Assembly: GCA_003255025.1 (NCBI GenBank)
Contig: QANY01008633.1
Span: 124,001-188,000 of the forward strand
Origin: Datisca glomerata
Lineage: Eukaryota > Streptophyta > Magnoliopsida > Cucurbitales > Datiscaceae
Reading direction: 5' to 3'
DNA: 64,000 nucleotides
Shown: positions 21,346-32,960 of the stretch, piece after piece
Layout of the letters: each line of letters opens with the position of its first letter
Numbering within the stretch: the first letter of the stretch is position 1
Notes under the pieces: model-generated
Told to the model about the DNA's origin: nothing
The model's database searches: none
The model's input: only the letters and a program-made list of their open reading frames with translations
Position numbers and translations under genes: made by a program

Positions 21346-22170
21346 TCACAAAAAATGTATAGGAGTTCACCAAATATGTAGTGGGGTTCACCAAATACGC
21401 ACAAAATTAATAATTCTTGGAGTGATTCACCAAATATGTATTAGGATTCACCAAACATGTACATGAGTTCACCAAATGTGTACTAGGATTCACCAAATGT
21501 GTACAAAATTGACTTTGTACATATTTGGTGTACTCCAGTACGTATTTGATGAACTCTTGTACATACTTGGTGAACTCCAGTACATATTTGGTGAACACCT
21601 CCAAGAATTATTAATTTGTACGTGTTTGGTAACACGATTACATTAGGAGTTCAACAAATATGTACTGGAGTTCACCAAATATGTAGTGAGATTCATCAAA
21701 TACGTATAAAATTAATAATTCTTCGAGAGGTTCAGCAAAAATGTACTAGGCTTCACCAAATATATATTGGGGTTTGCCAAATATGTAGTGAGGTTCACCA
21801 AATACGTACAAAATTAATAATTCTTAGAGGGGTTGACCAAATATATACTGGGGTTCACCAAACATGTACATGTGTTCACCAAATGTGTACCGAGTTCACC
21901 AAGTATATATAAAATTGACTTTGTACATATTTGATGAATTCAAGTACATGTTTTGTGAACACATGTACATATTTGGTGAACCACAATACATATTTGGTGA
22001 ACCCCTCCATGAATTATTAATTTGTACATATTTGGTGACATCCATTACATATTTGGTTAACCCCTCCATGAATTATTAATTTGTACGTGTTTGGTGAACT
22101 TCATCACATATTTGGTGAACATCTATACATATTTGATTAACCTCAGTACATATTTGTGAACTCTAAAAAA
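21346..22170. repeat. Alternating-orientation TTCACCAAATATGTAC array forming two large hairpins
   Basis: Units of ~24 bp with the core TTCACCAAATATGTAC lie in plus orientation at 21346-21508, inverted (GTACATATTTGGTGAAC) at 21512-21650, plus again at 21650-21911, and inverted again at 21917-22165. Both switch points have the same centre, ACAAAATTGACTTTGTACAT or a close variant, so each pair forms a hairpin with arms of about 115-150 and 250 bp. The spacer AAAATTAATAATTCTT and its complement also pair. The repeated peptides in all frames are a by-product. Confidence 0.85.
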
Positions 22171-22299
22171 ATATAAAATTTTGTACAAGTGATTGCTGGG
22201 CCTTGTGTGGCCCAGATTATTTTAAAAGTAATCTAAGGGTCACAATGACCCAACATCAATGCCAAGAATTTTCCTAGCATTGTAGAAGTTTCCCATATG

Positions 22300-23480
22300 T
22301 GGATAATTAATGCTAAGCATGTCACCTTTACTTGTCCTTCACAGTCAGAGGAGGCACAAAGCCTACATAAAAGAAGAAAAGGTGAAACTATGAGACTGTT
22401 AGGCATGCAAAGCAGACAACAGCGGATGGATGAAGTAAGAGAGACACAAAAGAAGCTAGGAACTGCCTTCATGTCTCAGTTTTCTTAGAAGGCTTCTTAT
22501 TAGTTATATCATTAGTTCCATCTAATCTTAGCATCCACGTTTTGTTTTGTCATTTATTTAATTATATTTGTCATTTATTTAATTGTTGAACTGTGCTCAA
22601 GTCAGGAAGGATCTTAAGAAGTTGAAATGTTATGCACTAGTATGGCCTCGTTGCTACGTGGCTTGGGATTTGAAGGGGGTATGGCTTATTTCCATTTCAC
22701 AAGAGGTGATTTACACTTATATCTGAAAATTCTTAGTTAGGGAACTTTGTGGTGATACTACGAGTATATGGAGATAATCCATAGGCTTGACAAAAGTGGT
22801 GAACCTCTCAAGTGCAAAGGATTTCTAGGGGCCATGCTCCTAGTATTAAAGACAGTTATTTGTCCTGTCGTGTACTGAAATTTTTTAGGACATGATGCAC
22901 GAGTCCTGTCGGATTAGTCGACACGCGTAAACTGTCTGGAATGCCCTTATATATATATATATATATATATATCTGTATGTGACCTCCACCTATTCGTGGA
23001 CTGGTGTTTTCTACTAGATAGCTGGGTTAGTTTCCATTCATTCGGGACTGATGGAATTAAGCATTTATTTTACTGCATGAAGAAAAGTAAAAGTTGCTAC
23101 AAATGCACCTACAGCGACATTAATCTCATAATTAATTTATTTTCATGGCGTTTTCTTGTTCTTTGTTTCCCCCTTAATTGTTTCTATCCATAGATGGTGG
23201 CTCATATGTTGAGAAATTATATTTATAAAGCATTTCTTTTTGTACCTAATCGATTAAAATTAATCTTTTCGTGAATGGTTGTGGCTTGTGGGTCCTCGAG
23301 TCTTATGGTTGTGGTCTGTGGGTCCTCGAGTCTTGGTTGTGGATCGTAATTATTCTCAAGTTTGGGTAGCAGTGTGGTAAAAATAATATTGATCGTTATA
23401 TCGTCTTTTATAGCTTGTAACAATTGGGTTCGATTGCATCCTGCAGCAGAGGCAGCGTTATAAAAACGTGATAACTTAGC
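22300..23480 (+). pseudogene. Broken duplicate of the DnaJ gene (exons 3-4 and introns, J exon deleted)
   Basis: This stretch aligns with 55905-57110 of the intact gene. Exon 3 is at 22345-22455 (one codon shorter), preceded by a usable AG but followed by CTAGG where the gene has GTAGG, so the donor is lost. Exon 4 survives only from GTCAGGAAGGATCTTAAG (22600-22705), with its 5' third and acceptor gone and a one-base deletion causing a frame shift. Intron 4 is present with a SINE remnant and a (TA)n run. The sequence then jumps from intron 4 (TAATTAATTT) straight to the 3' flank (ATTTTCATGG), removing exactly the exon with the HPD motif. Introns are retained, so this is a genomic duplication and not a retrocopy. 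Confidence 0.85.
22951..22973. repeat. (TA)n microsatellite in the DnaJ pseudogene
   Basis: Perfect TA dinucleotide run; not present in intron 4 of the intact gene. Confidence 0.9.
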
Positions 23481-24795
23481 CTCTTCACCTTAAAGAACTC
23501 AAAGAGAATCTACATTTTTATTAACCTTACAAAAGAGGCAAAGAGAACTACATATAGACCAGCCAATATAGTTAGTTACTGTTAATAACAGAAACTAGCT
23601 TTCTAACTAAGTTACATCAGTGGTTAATAAGCTGTTTAGCTTACTAACTAATACAACTAGAAACTAAGTGTATTAAGCCTCATATTAAAGTGTACTAAGT
23701 GATAGCACTAGGTATATGACTAATACTCCCCCTCAAGTTGAAGGGTGCTTGAAAAATATGAAGCTTGTTTCTTAATAGCTCTAACTTAGATTGAGGAAGA
23801 GGCTTAGTTAGATTATTAGCATTCTGAGCATCAGTTGAAATATGATGCACTATTAATTGCTTGTTCAGAATTTTCTTTCTTATGAAGTATATATCTTCTA
23901 CATGATAGCACTATGTGAAACTAAGTGTATTAAGCCTCATATTAAAGTGTAATAAGTGATATCACTAGGTATATTACTAATACTCCCCCTCAAGTTGAAG
24001 GGTGCTTGAAAAATATGAAGATTGTTCCTTAGTAGCTCGAACTTAGATTGAGGAAGAGGCTTAGATAGATTATTAGCATTCTGAGCATCAATTGAAATAT
24101 GATGCACTATTAATTGCTTATTTTCTCTCTTATGAAGTATATATCCACTTCTACATGCTTTGTCATTGAGCGAAACACTGGACTTAAAGCAAGAAGCCTT
24201 GCACTAACATTATCACACCAAAGTATAGAACAAGGTGATAAGGAAAACTGTAACTCAGCAAATAAAAATTGCAACAAGAGCATTTCATTGGCTGTTGAGA
24301 TAAGGCCTTGTATTCTAACTCAGCACTAGACTTGGCCACCACATTTTGCTTCTTAGAGCTCCAAATAATTGAGAAACTGCATTTATAAAGCATTTCTTTT
24401 TGTACTTAATCGATTAAAATTAAACTTTTCGTGAATGGTTGTGGCCTTTGGTCCTCGAGTCTTATGGTTGTGGCCTGTGGGTCCTCGAGTCTTGGTTGTG
24501 GACCGTAATTATTCTCAAGTTTGGGTAGCAGTGTGGTAGAAACTATATTGATTGTTATATCATCTTTTATAGCTTTTATAGCTTGTATTTATTGGGTTCG
24601 ATTGGATCCTGCAGCAAAGGCAGCATTATATAATTGAGATAACTTAGCCTCTTCACCTTAAAGAAACTCAAAGAGAATCTACATTTTCATTAACCTTATA
24701 AAAAATACAAAGAGAACTATACATAGACAAGATAATACAGTTAGTTACTGTTAATGACAGAAAATAAATTTCTAACTAAGTTACATAAGTGGTTA
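23222..24795. repeat. Tandem duplication of the DnaJ 3' flank plus copia LTR
   Basis: Sequence 23222-23640 (TTTATAAAGCATTTCTTTTTG through the DnaJ 3' flank into the copia LTR, ACTAAGTTACAT) recurs at 24382-24795. Within it, 23652-23900 also recurs at 23919-24145 (PPT and LTR start). The gene at 57 kb lacks ~200 bp of the duplicated flank (the part with GTGGGTCCTCGAGTCTT), so the pseudogene copy carries sequence that the intact locus lost or never had. Confidence 0.75.
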
Positions 24796-25410
24796 TGAAT
24801 GAGAGAACCATTACTTCTAGTCGTTAATATGTCATCAACATATACAAGCATTAGGACAATATAATTTTTTTTTCTAATGAAGAACAGTGAGCTATCTAAC
24901 TTAGATCCCTTGAAACCGCAGGCAATTTTAGCTATTTTAAGCTTGTCAAACCAAGCTCTTAGAGCTTGTTTGAGGCTATACAAAGATCTAGTCAGCTTGC
25001 AGATGTCAAATGGAAGTTGTTGCCAATAAAACCAGCTGCCTGAAACATGTAGACTATTTCTAGCAAATCCCCATTAAAGGAAGCATTGTTGATCTCTACA
25101 TGTTAAATTTCCCACCTATAAGTAACAACAAGGGTTTACATGATCCTGATGGTAGAAGACTTTACCACAGTACTAAAAGTCTTGAAATAGTCAATTCCAG
25201 GCACTTGCTGGAATCGTTTAGCCACAAGTCGTGCCTTGTGCTTATTAACTAAACCATCAGGCTTATATTTAACTATGTAAACACACTTACTGTCCACAAT
25301 GTGTAACTAAGGGCTATAATAAGTTTCTAGGGTCCATGTATTATTTCTAGATGGAGCTTGAAACTCTTCAACCATGGTTGGTTTCCATTCAAGTGAGGAC
25401 AATGCTGCTT
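23485..25410 (-). pseudogene. Rearranged copia pol: RT and RNase H fragments with LTR pieces
   Basis: On minus, 25380-25130 reads copia RT ([20 protein letters not shown], then a frame-broken VEINNASFNGDLLE). At 24741-24983 follows MYSLKQALRAWFDKLK with the catalytic YVDD (LVYVDDIL). RNase H appears at 24184-24393 (WSSKKQNVVAKSSAELEYKA). PPT/LTR starts with the plus-strand signature CTCCCCCTCAAGTTGAAGGG sit near 23730 and 23990. DnaJ 3'-flank sequence lies between RNase H and RT, so the order was scrambled by the tandem duplication. The LTR matches the element at 12261-14700. Confidence 0.75.
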
Positions 25411-25419
25411 TTTATCGGG

Positions 25420-28400
25420 TGTTATGCCCTCAAGTATGTGTATTAACATTTTGATATGAAATTTAAAGAGGATTACATTTTTCTTATGATTGTTCTTTTA
25501 AATTATTGTTAATTTATATAAATATCTGAAAATTCTATATTCATTAATGAGACTATGATCATGTATTAGTATGAAAGGATTAAGATTATAAATAATGAAT
25601 AAAATTATTAGCAACATATTAAAGTATGAGATCTTTAATGAATGGTTGCTAGTACGGTTCACTAAGCATTATGAATGCGTGTGATCTAGATCCAGATCGT
25701 TGATGTGGATAAGCATCTTAGTGAATGTACTTTATATAATAAGATTATATATGACAAGACCAATGTGAATTAATATCTTTATTAACATGCCGTTTATCAT
25801 AAAAATTTAATACGCATCAATTCGATGATCATATGTAGATGAGTCTGAATCTTGAGTATTTATAAACTCCTATGCATGTTTCTGGATATTTTGATTCACT
25901 CGTTAAGGTCTGTTTGTTAATCAAGCTAGTGAGTTTTGTTTTGAAAATTCAGTGATGTGGATAGTTGTGGATATGATCTTACAAGATTTGAAATCTAAGT
26001 CTTTCTAACAGATCATATATTTATTCTCTTAAGTGTTAGTTCTAGAACTGAATAGTTATGGAGCTTAAATTTATATTATAAATTAGCAATTCACTAGTGG
26101 ATTAATGGTACTTAAGGATCAAAAGGTAATTAGAAGGGTAAAATGATAATTTTGATCAGTTTTAATTTACGAACCAATAATTGAAGGACAGAACTACATG
26201 AAATGATTATGTCAATGGACTATATGAGAATAATCTGTAAATACATTCTATAATCTCTAAGAGTACAATTTCATATTTATAGTGGAGTAATAATATAATT
26301 AATAATTAAGATTATTAGTTAAAAATTTTAATTAAAAATCTGATTTATTGGAGCTTAGGATTATAAGTTCATGGTCCCAAAATCACATCTATACTAGGTT
26401 ATGAATATTTTAGGACATGAGAAAATGACTGAATTGTAAAAGAAAATTTTATTCTAGGGTAAGTACATAATTATGAGATAATTATGAGTGATTAATTAAT
26501 TAAGATTTAATTAATTAAATTATTTATATATTTAAATATAATTTTCAGAAATTATATATAAAAATAATTATCAATTTTTTTTATCGATAAGTGAGCCATA
26601 ATATCTAATTTATGAAATTAGATAATTAAATTATTATTAGATAATAATTTAAATCAGCTAAATCTGTTGTTTGTGAAATAATAGATAAGTTAATTGATAC
26701 TATAATTATATATGTTAATTTTAAACTGATTGATATCTAGATAATTATCGGACTAAAATAAATATTTAATTCGTAGTAATTGCCTAGTGTCAATCCATGA
26801 TAGAGTATTAGAAATTGACATGGACTACTGTGGTGCTACGTGGCACGACAGTAGTAAGTGTGCAACACTGCAGTATCGCATGAGACTACAATGGTGCCGA
26901 GAGGCACTGTGCTGTCTCACGACACACTGCAGTGTCATGTGGCACTGTAGTTGTGCACAATTGTAGTGGATCCCACTACAATTGGTAATTTTATAACTAA
27001 TTATTATTTTAGTTTATCCAAAAAAAATTGATACGTCATTATCTAAAATATATACATATATTATTCTAATGGCCTAAGCTGTTGGAGGAAGAGGAGAGAA
27101 TTAGTTGATGAGATGATCAGTTCGTTAACCAAGAGTTGAATTGAGAACATGATTGGTGTTAGAGAGATTTTATTCTATGATTAAACGTTAATCAAATTTG
27201 TAAAAGAATAATCATTAGGTTCGTTTAGAGAATCATCTCACTAAAATCTTTCTTAGTAAATCTCTAGGTCTCATGTGTTGGGAACATCTAGAGATAGAAA
27301 ATGTGTCTTGTAATATTCTATGTGTCTACACACATCCTTGTGTGTTGATGATTGACTTGGAAGATCTTGATGTGGATCTCAAAGTCTACTGATTGTTAGA
27401 ACAATTTCATGGGAATGGAGGATCGATAAGTTTTTGCAAGAACACTTGATATAGACTACAAGAGATATATGATTCATAACCTTGTATGTTGTAGATTTAA
27501 CTTATAAATATATAATGGATCCTGACTGATTGAAAAAGAGTTTTCAATAAAAGTTTTTGTTTGGTTATCGTGGCATTGTGCAAATTTTATTTTATTAAAT
27601 GATTCAATTTTTATTAAAAGTTTTTTAATCTTTTTAAAAAGGTCACGTGCCTCCAAACTTCTGCCGCGCACGCGTCGCGACAACCATTAAGTGTATTAGA
27701 ACAGTCTTTATATATTTTTTATTTAAGTGAAGTGTGGGTATTCTGGCATTATTCATATAACATGAGATATATATGATGATAGATGGTTATGGTTTTTGAA
27801 TGTATGAAAAATAGTGGATCGTTAATTGTATGATAATTATTGGTTAGACATTACTTTAATTTTTCCTAAATCTTGTGTAAGCCGAATTGAGGTTTAGAAA
27901 TTTTTGTAATTTTATTTTGAATATTATTGTAACTATTCTGAATGCGAGAAGATGAAGAACGTACGGGGTGAATGATAGAAATTTAGTGTTCACGCGAAAA
28001 CCTGTTCATCCACGAAACATTGTTAATCTGCAAAAGCATTATTCACGCCGGAAATTTATAGTTCTGGCCGAGGTGAACACTGCCAGCGGTACTGTACCGG
28101 CAGTGAACAGTGGCTATCCTGCGCGCCAGGTGGCTGCCGACAGTGAGGGGAGCAGTGGTGGTGATGGGTGGCGATCGGAGAGTCCTATCGTCGGTAACAA
28201 TTGTTGTCATGTTTTAAGAAAGTTTTCAACAAAACATGCAACCTACTCTATCATCTAAGTGTTTAATTAAAATCCAAACTCTTTTAATTATCTATTTAAA
28301 TTTTGAATTAATGTAATTTTAAAATTAATTTTTAATTTTTAATTTTATGAAAATTTAAAATTAATAGGTTGATTGAGTTTGACCCAAGTTTGACTAAATC

Positions 28401-29695
28401 AAATAAAGTTTTTATTTGTCTAAATCAAAGTCAACTATATTAAAATGGATACTTATAGAAATTATTTTAATTAAGAAAAATAGTTTTTCTAATTAAAAAT
28501 GGTTTTGTTCAAAGCTTGAAGAATATAAAGATGTACATCAGGAGGAGAATGTAATATTTGAGAAATATGTATTCTTGAAGTTCGCTATGTAATTTTATTT
28601 CTTTATTTCAAGGGTTATAATTTTAAAATATTCAATAGCCACTCGGTCCATTATTATTTTGTTTAATTGTTAAATAATTATTTAATTGTTATGTTTGATA
28701 ACATATCTATGCATTAGTCGATCACATGCCATACATGAAAATTTCACATAGTTTTATTTAATCATGCATCTCATCTGTAGAAACTTGATTTATTAGGATT
28801 GTCCTAATATGTTTATATGTATTGCTTTATGAAATCAATTACATGTAAACTGCTAGAATTTAACTAGTTAAAACTTGGTAATCATACCACACTAAAGACT
28901 ATAGTAACGTTTAGGTTAACCGACTTTCCTAAAATATTTTTATTAAAGTTTGATGAATATAATTAATTAGTTAATTTAAGTTCACCAAATTATGACTTAG
29001 GCGCTGCAGAAAGTTAAATGAACTTAGACCAATGAGTTTGGATTAACTGATAAATAAATATTGATAGGGTAATTATTTTAATTAGTAATTAATTTAGAAT
29101 TAATTGATTAGTTAAAATAGAAACACATTATCCTAAAATAGTGAGTGGGAGAAGGTTGACATGTCAATATAATCTATGGTCTCCATCATTAGTACAACAC
29201 TGTGAGGTGCAGTGAGGGTCTCAAGATGACTTTGTCTTCATCCTCCTAAGGAAGGTTCGAGCTGCACCAATACCAAGGTTGGACTTCTTAAGAAGATAGG
29301 AGGAAGTGATCTAGTTTAGTTTTGACCGACCCCAAGGCGGCATATTCTAAATGAAGTCATGAAATCTGAAATGATGGGTTACACTCACAAAATCACAATT
29401 AAGCTTCATGTGGATAGTTGTGACTTGACCGAACATGCGATACCTTATTATTAAAAGAGAAAATATGAGATATTTTAAGTTTTAATTAATAAGAATGATA
29501 ATGTCTCATAGACAGTCTGAGATTAATTTGACCGATCCTAAGGCGGCACATTAATTGTTAGGTTATTTTATCATGATTAGTAAATGCTAAATTTATGTGT
29601 TTATTATGATTGCATTTATGCATCACATTTACTTTACGAATTCTAGATATTTATCAATTATATTAAATCATGTATGTTTTGAATTTTAGTTATCT
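25420..29695 (+). other. Long AT-rich leader/LTR region of the following copia element, unresolved
   Basis: No coding domain is seen. The stretch could start with an LTR at TGTTATGCCCTCAAG (25426), but no second LTR or clear PBS was found to confirm it. It holds a palindrome-dense island at 26820-26985, a short GC-rich open frame at 27968-28258 without recognisable domain, and a direct repeat TTGACCGAYCCYAAGGCGGCA at about 29322 and 29528, shortly before the gag start. Such leaders are common in copia elements, but the boundaries are inference. Confidence 0.35.
26820..26985. repeat. Palindrome-dense island
   Basis: GTGCTACGTGGCAC (26833-26846), GTGCCGAGAGGCAC (26894-26907), ACACTGCAGTGT (26924-26935) and a 27-bp inverted repeat with 12-base arms CAATTGTAGTGG and CCACTACAATTG around ATC (26958-26984) all lie within 165 bp. 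The island is more GC-rich than its surroundings. Confidence 0.8.
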
Positions 29696-29699
29696 ATAT

Positions 29700-31229
29700 T
29701 ATGTCTACCATGGGTAACCCTATTACTGCTTTACTCGATCTTGAGAAATTGAATGGTGATAATTTCGTACGTTGGAAATCAAATATGAACTTAATGTTGA
29801 TTTGAAACAACCATAAATCAAATATGAACTTAATGGTACTGAGAAGAGAAGAACAAAAGAGTAAAGAAAGTCAAGACTTTGCGGAAAGCCACGAAGAACA
29901 AAAAAGATAGTAAGTCCAAAGGAAAGTGTTTTTACTATGGGGTTAAAGGTCATTAGAAGAGAAACCGTAACAAGTACCTCTCTGAGCTGAAAATGAAAGG
30001 TAAATATGATTTACTTGTACTTCAAGTTTGTTTAGTGGAATATGATTTGTCATCCTAGATACTTGATTCAGGAACCACTAATCTAACATTTGAATGATTT
30101 TTGGAAGAATTCAGATGAGTTTCATCAGATGACGTTAGTCCAGATCGTTCAGAGCAAGCAGAATTCCATCCATCCTACAAGACTACATGTATGTTCTTCT
30201 GTGCAGATGCTTGATTCATCAAGGGAGCTCGCTGATGGCGAGTTTGTTTTGAGAGTTGGCAGTGGTGCGCTCGTGTCAGCTAAAGTACTAAGGACAATCC
30301 ATTTACTTTTTGGATATAATTACTTAGTTTTGAACGATGTTTATTTTATTCCTGGTTTTTTCGAGAAATTTGATTTCTCTTTCAATTTTGAAAGAACAAC
30401 TATTCAAAGTTTCTTTCATTAACAAAGAGTTTATTATTTCAAAGAATGGATTCGATATCTGTAATACTAAAATTATAAATGGACTGTATATGTTTAAACC
30501 GACTGAATGCGCGTTAAATAATTTTGAATTATTTAAAATAGCTAAACCTAAAAATAACAAATGACAAAGAGTTTCTGATAATGATAACACATATTTATGG
30601 CATCTTAGGTTGGGACATATTAATCTAGATAGGTAAAACATGTTAACAAAGCATGGTGTTTTGAGAGAACTAAATGTTGAAACTCTTCATGTCTAGAGGG
30701 TAGAATGACCAAGAGACCTTTTACAGGAAAGGGCCAAAGAGCCAAGGAACCACTTGAGTTAGTACATAGCGATGTCTGTGGAATGATCAATGTACAGGCT
30801 AGAGGTGAGTATGAGTATTTTGTCACTTTCATTGACGACTACTCAAGATATGATTATAGTTACCTAATGGAAAGTTTAAAGTCTTCAAGGCTAAAGCTGA
30901 AAAGGAATTAGGTAAATCATTGAAAACCCTTCGATTCGATCGAGGTGGTAAATACTTGGATTTGGAACCTTATTGGATATGGTTAGGTCGATGTTAAGCT
31001 ACTTATCATTGTCACTTATATTTTGGGGATATGCACGACAGGCGACGACTTACATTTTGAATGTAGTGCCCTCTAAGTCTCTAAGCAAGACGTCTTTAGA
31101 GTTATGAAATGGTTTTAATCCTAGTTTACGTCATTTCTGTATATGAGAGTGTCCAGCTCACGTTCTTAAAGCTAAGACCGAAAAGTTAGACTCAAGGTCT
31201 TAGGTATGCATATTCATTGACTACTGTCT

Positions 31230-31269
<40 letters not shown>

Positions 31270-31310
31270 ATTCCGTCTGGTTGAAAAATATCTAAGTTTT
31301 ATGTCTAGAT
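29700..31310 (+). pseudogene. Copia gag-pol, 5' half, degenerate
   Basis: The plus strand begins gag with MSTMGNPITALLDLEKLNGD and FVRWKSNMNLML. It then passes (with a deletion) to a zinc knuckle CFYYGVKGH.KRN (29929-29975), a protease start ILDSGTTN (30055-30080), and the gag-pre-integrase pattern WHLRLGHINLDR (30599-30640). The integrase core follows (LVHSDVCGMINVQARGEYEYF and FIDDYSRYDY, 30705-30911; RFDRGGKYLD near 30945) and an integrase C-terminal piece (LELWNGF.PSLRHF.., 31090-31150). Frames change often. RT and RNase H are missing and the sequence runs into a (TA)n repeat. Confidence 0.8.
31227..31265. repeat. (TA)n microsatellite in the copia remnant
   Basis: Perfect alternating TA run of about 38 bases. 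Confidence 0.95.
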
Positions 31311-31449
31311 TTTTGGAAATGTTCTGTGCTTTTGTGTTTTACTTAGTCATGTGAACTGATAGCATGGTTTATTTCACTTCAGTATTAGCCTTTTTAAATG
31401 ACGATGAATTCTGATTTAGGGCTTCTCTTCAATTCCTCAAGTTAATTAT

Positions 31450-32960
31450 CTTTATATTTTTGTCGTAAAATACAAAATTTGTTTCCTATGAACGGGACGC
31501 ATTATCTGATGAACGAAATGAATGATTAGTTTTTACGGTACGTCGCCGGAGCTGCAATTCTAATTTCCTCACTTTTTGTTTTCTCATTTTCTTGTTTATC
31601 TTTGCTAACTTTCTTTCTTTTTCTTTGTTTTGTAGATGACAAAAAAAAACAAACCTCCCTCTCTATCCCAGGAGTCAAGGGAAAAGATCGTAGTGGCATT
31701 CCAAATTTGTGGGCAGGATTGGGATGATCTCTTAGACCCGAGATGGGAAATCAACATCGCCTTCATCCCTGAAGAAAACCAAGCTTCACCCATTTACGCA
31801 GTGCCTCTGTCCTTAGCGCAGCCATCCACATTGTCTCCTTCGTCTTCTCCAAAAATTCTACTAGGTATTCTTACTTCCCAGTCTTCGATTTCTGTTTCAA
31901 GTACTTCCATTTCTCTTGGGTTTGAACGGGAATACGCAGAACGGGAGCGTCTGCTTTGAAACTTTATAGTGGGCGTTATGTTGAGGCGTGCGCGCTCCAG
32001 AACTACTGTCATCAAGAATGTTGCTGAGGAAGAAAAGAACATTCATCCGTTGAGCAAGGCTCCAAGCTTTCCCAATCGGACCTTTCTCATGCTTCCAACG
32101 AGACTTCGACGGTCCCTATTTCACCTCCGGTCATTCATCCTGGCCCTTCTATTACTGCTTAGACTTTCCAGCGGCATCTTTCTACTCCGCCCCCTACACA
32201 ACGGGATTCGACTTTTGTCCAACCTTCCGGTACCCAGGGAGTGAGTGACGACCATTCCTCTTCTTCATGATTTCTTTATTTGTCATATTCCTTCATTTTA
32301 CTCATTTGTCTTTCCTTTTGTATTTTTTCAGGCCATTATCTTCCATAACAGTCTTCAGGAGCAGTTCCTGCCAATGAGCAGACTATTGTCCAGTGGAAGA
32401 GGGAGATCGAGAGCAACCGCGGGGTTCTTGAGACTTAGAGGGCTGAAATTAAGTAGCTCTCCAAAAGAGAAGTCGAGCTCCAGAGTATAGTTGAAGAGTT
32501 AACTCCAAGAGTAGCGATCATAGTAGCAGAGCATTCCAGGCTTTGAAGAGTCCTAAAGGGCTACGAAGAAGGCTCTTGAGGAGTCCGAGAGGTGCCATAC
32601 TCTTTCCTTTGAAAATGTAAAAATTATGGAAGAGAGGCTGGCTGCAGTTGAAATGGCTCGGGAGGAGGCCGAGCGAAAAGAGAATGAGACTGGCGACATT
32701 TATCAAGCTCTCTTTGACAAGGCTGAGAAGACGGTTTGCCTTGCCGGGTCAAGGACAGAAAAGAGAACCTTCGCTCATTTATCTCTCTGGACAGGGCCAC
32801 TGAAGCTGAGACGGAGGCCACTCCCGAGGATGTTCCCGCTTCTGAGGAAGCCACAATCCCCCTCACCTGAAGAAGCTAGCGTTCTCATCATGGAGGAAAC
32901 CGAGGACGCCACGACTGACCCTCCTACTACTGAGATCATCTTTGTGGATGAGTCTTAATC
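31450..32960 (+). pseudogene. Extra ORF region opposite the gypsy pol, coiled-coil-like, degenerate
   Basis: Starting at ATG 31636 the plus strand encodes MTKKNKPPSLSQESREKIVV and 107 residues in all. Frame-shifted continuations follow, including REIESNRGVLET and KREVELQ.IVEELTPR (about 32395-32510) and an acidic tail ending FVDES at 32958. The middle part is rich in Glu/Lys/Arg heptad-like stretches, suggesting a coiled coil. It lies 3' of the minus-strand RNase H/integrase and in antisense to it, the arrangement described for extra ORFs in Tat-lineage gypsy elements. I do not recognise the protein; the Tat link rests on position alone. Confidence 0.4.

Noticed and set aside
21275..21912. 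ORFs encoding repeated VHQIC/TKLIIL peptides
   Set aside because: They follow from the 24-bp palindromic array and appear on both strands.
18030..22170. CRISPR-like array
   Set aside because: Repeats are contiguous and degenerate with no unique spacers of constant length, and the sequence is a plant nuclear genome.
22300..23480. Processed (retrocopied) DnaJ pseudogene
   Set aside because: Intron sequences and the intronic SINE are retained, so it is a genomic duplication.
27968..28258. 96-aa ORF in the copia leader as a gene
   Set aside because: Locally GC-richer and open, but with no recognisable domain, no splice partners and a position inside probable element leader sequence.
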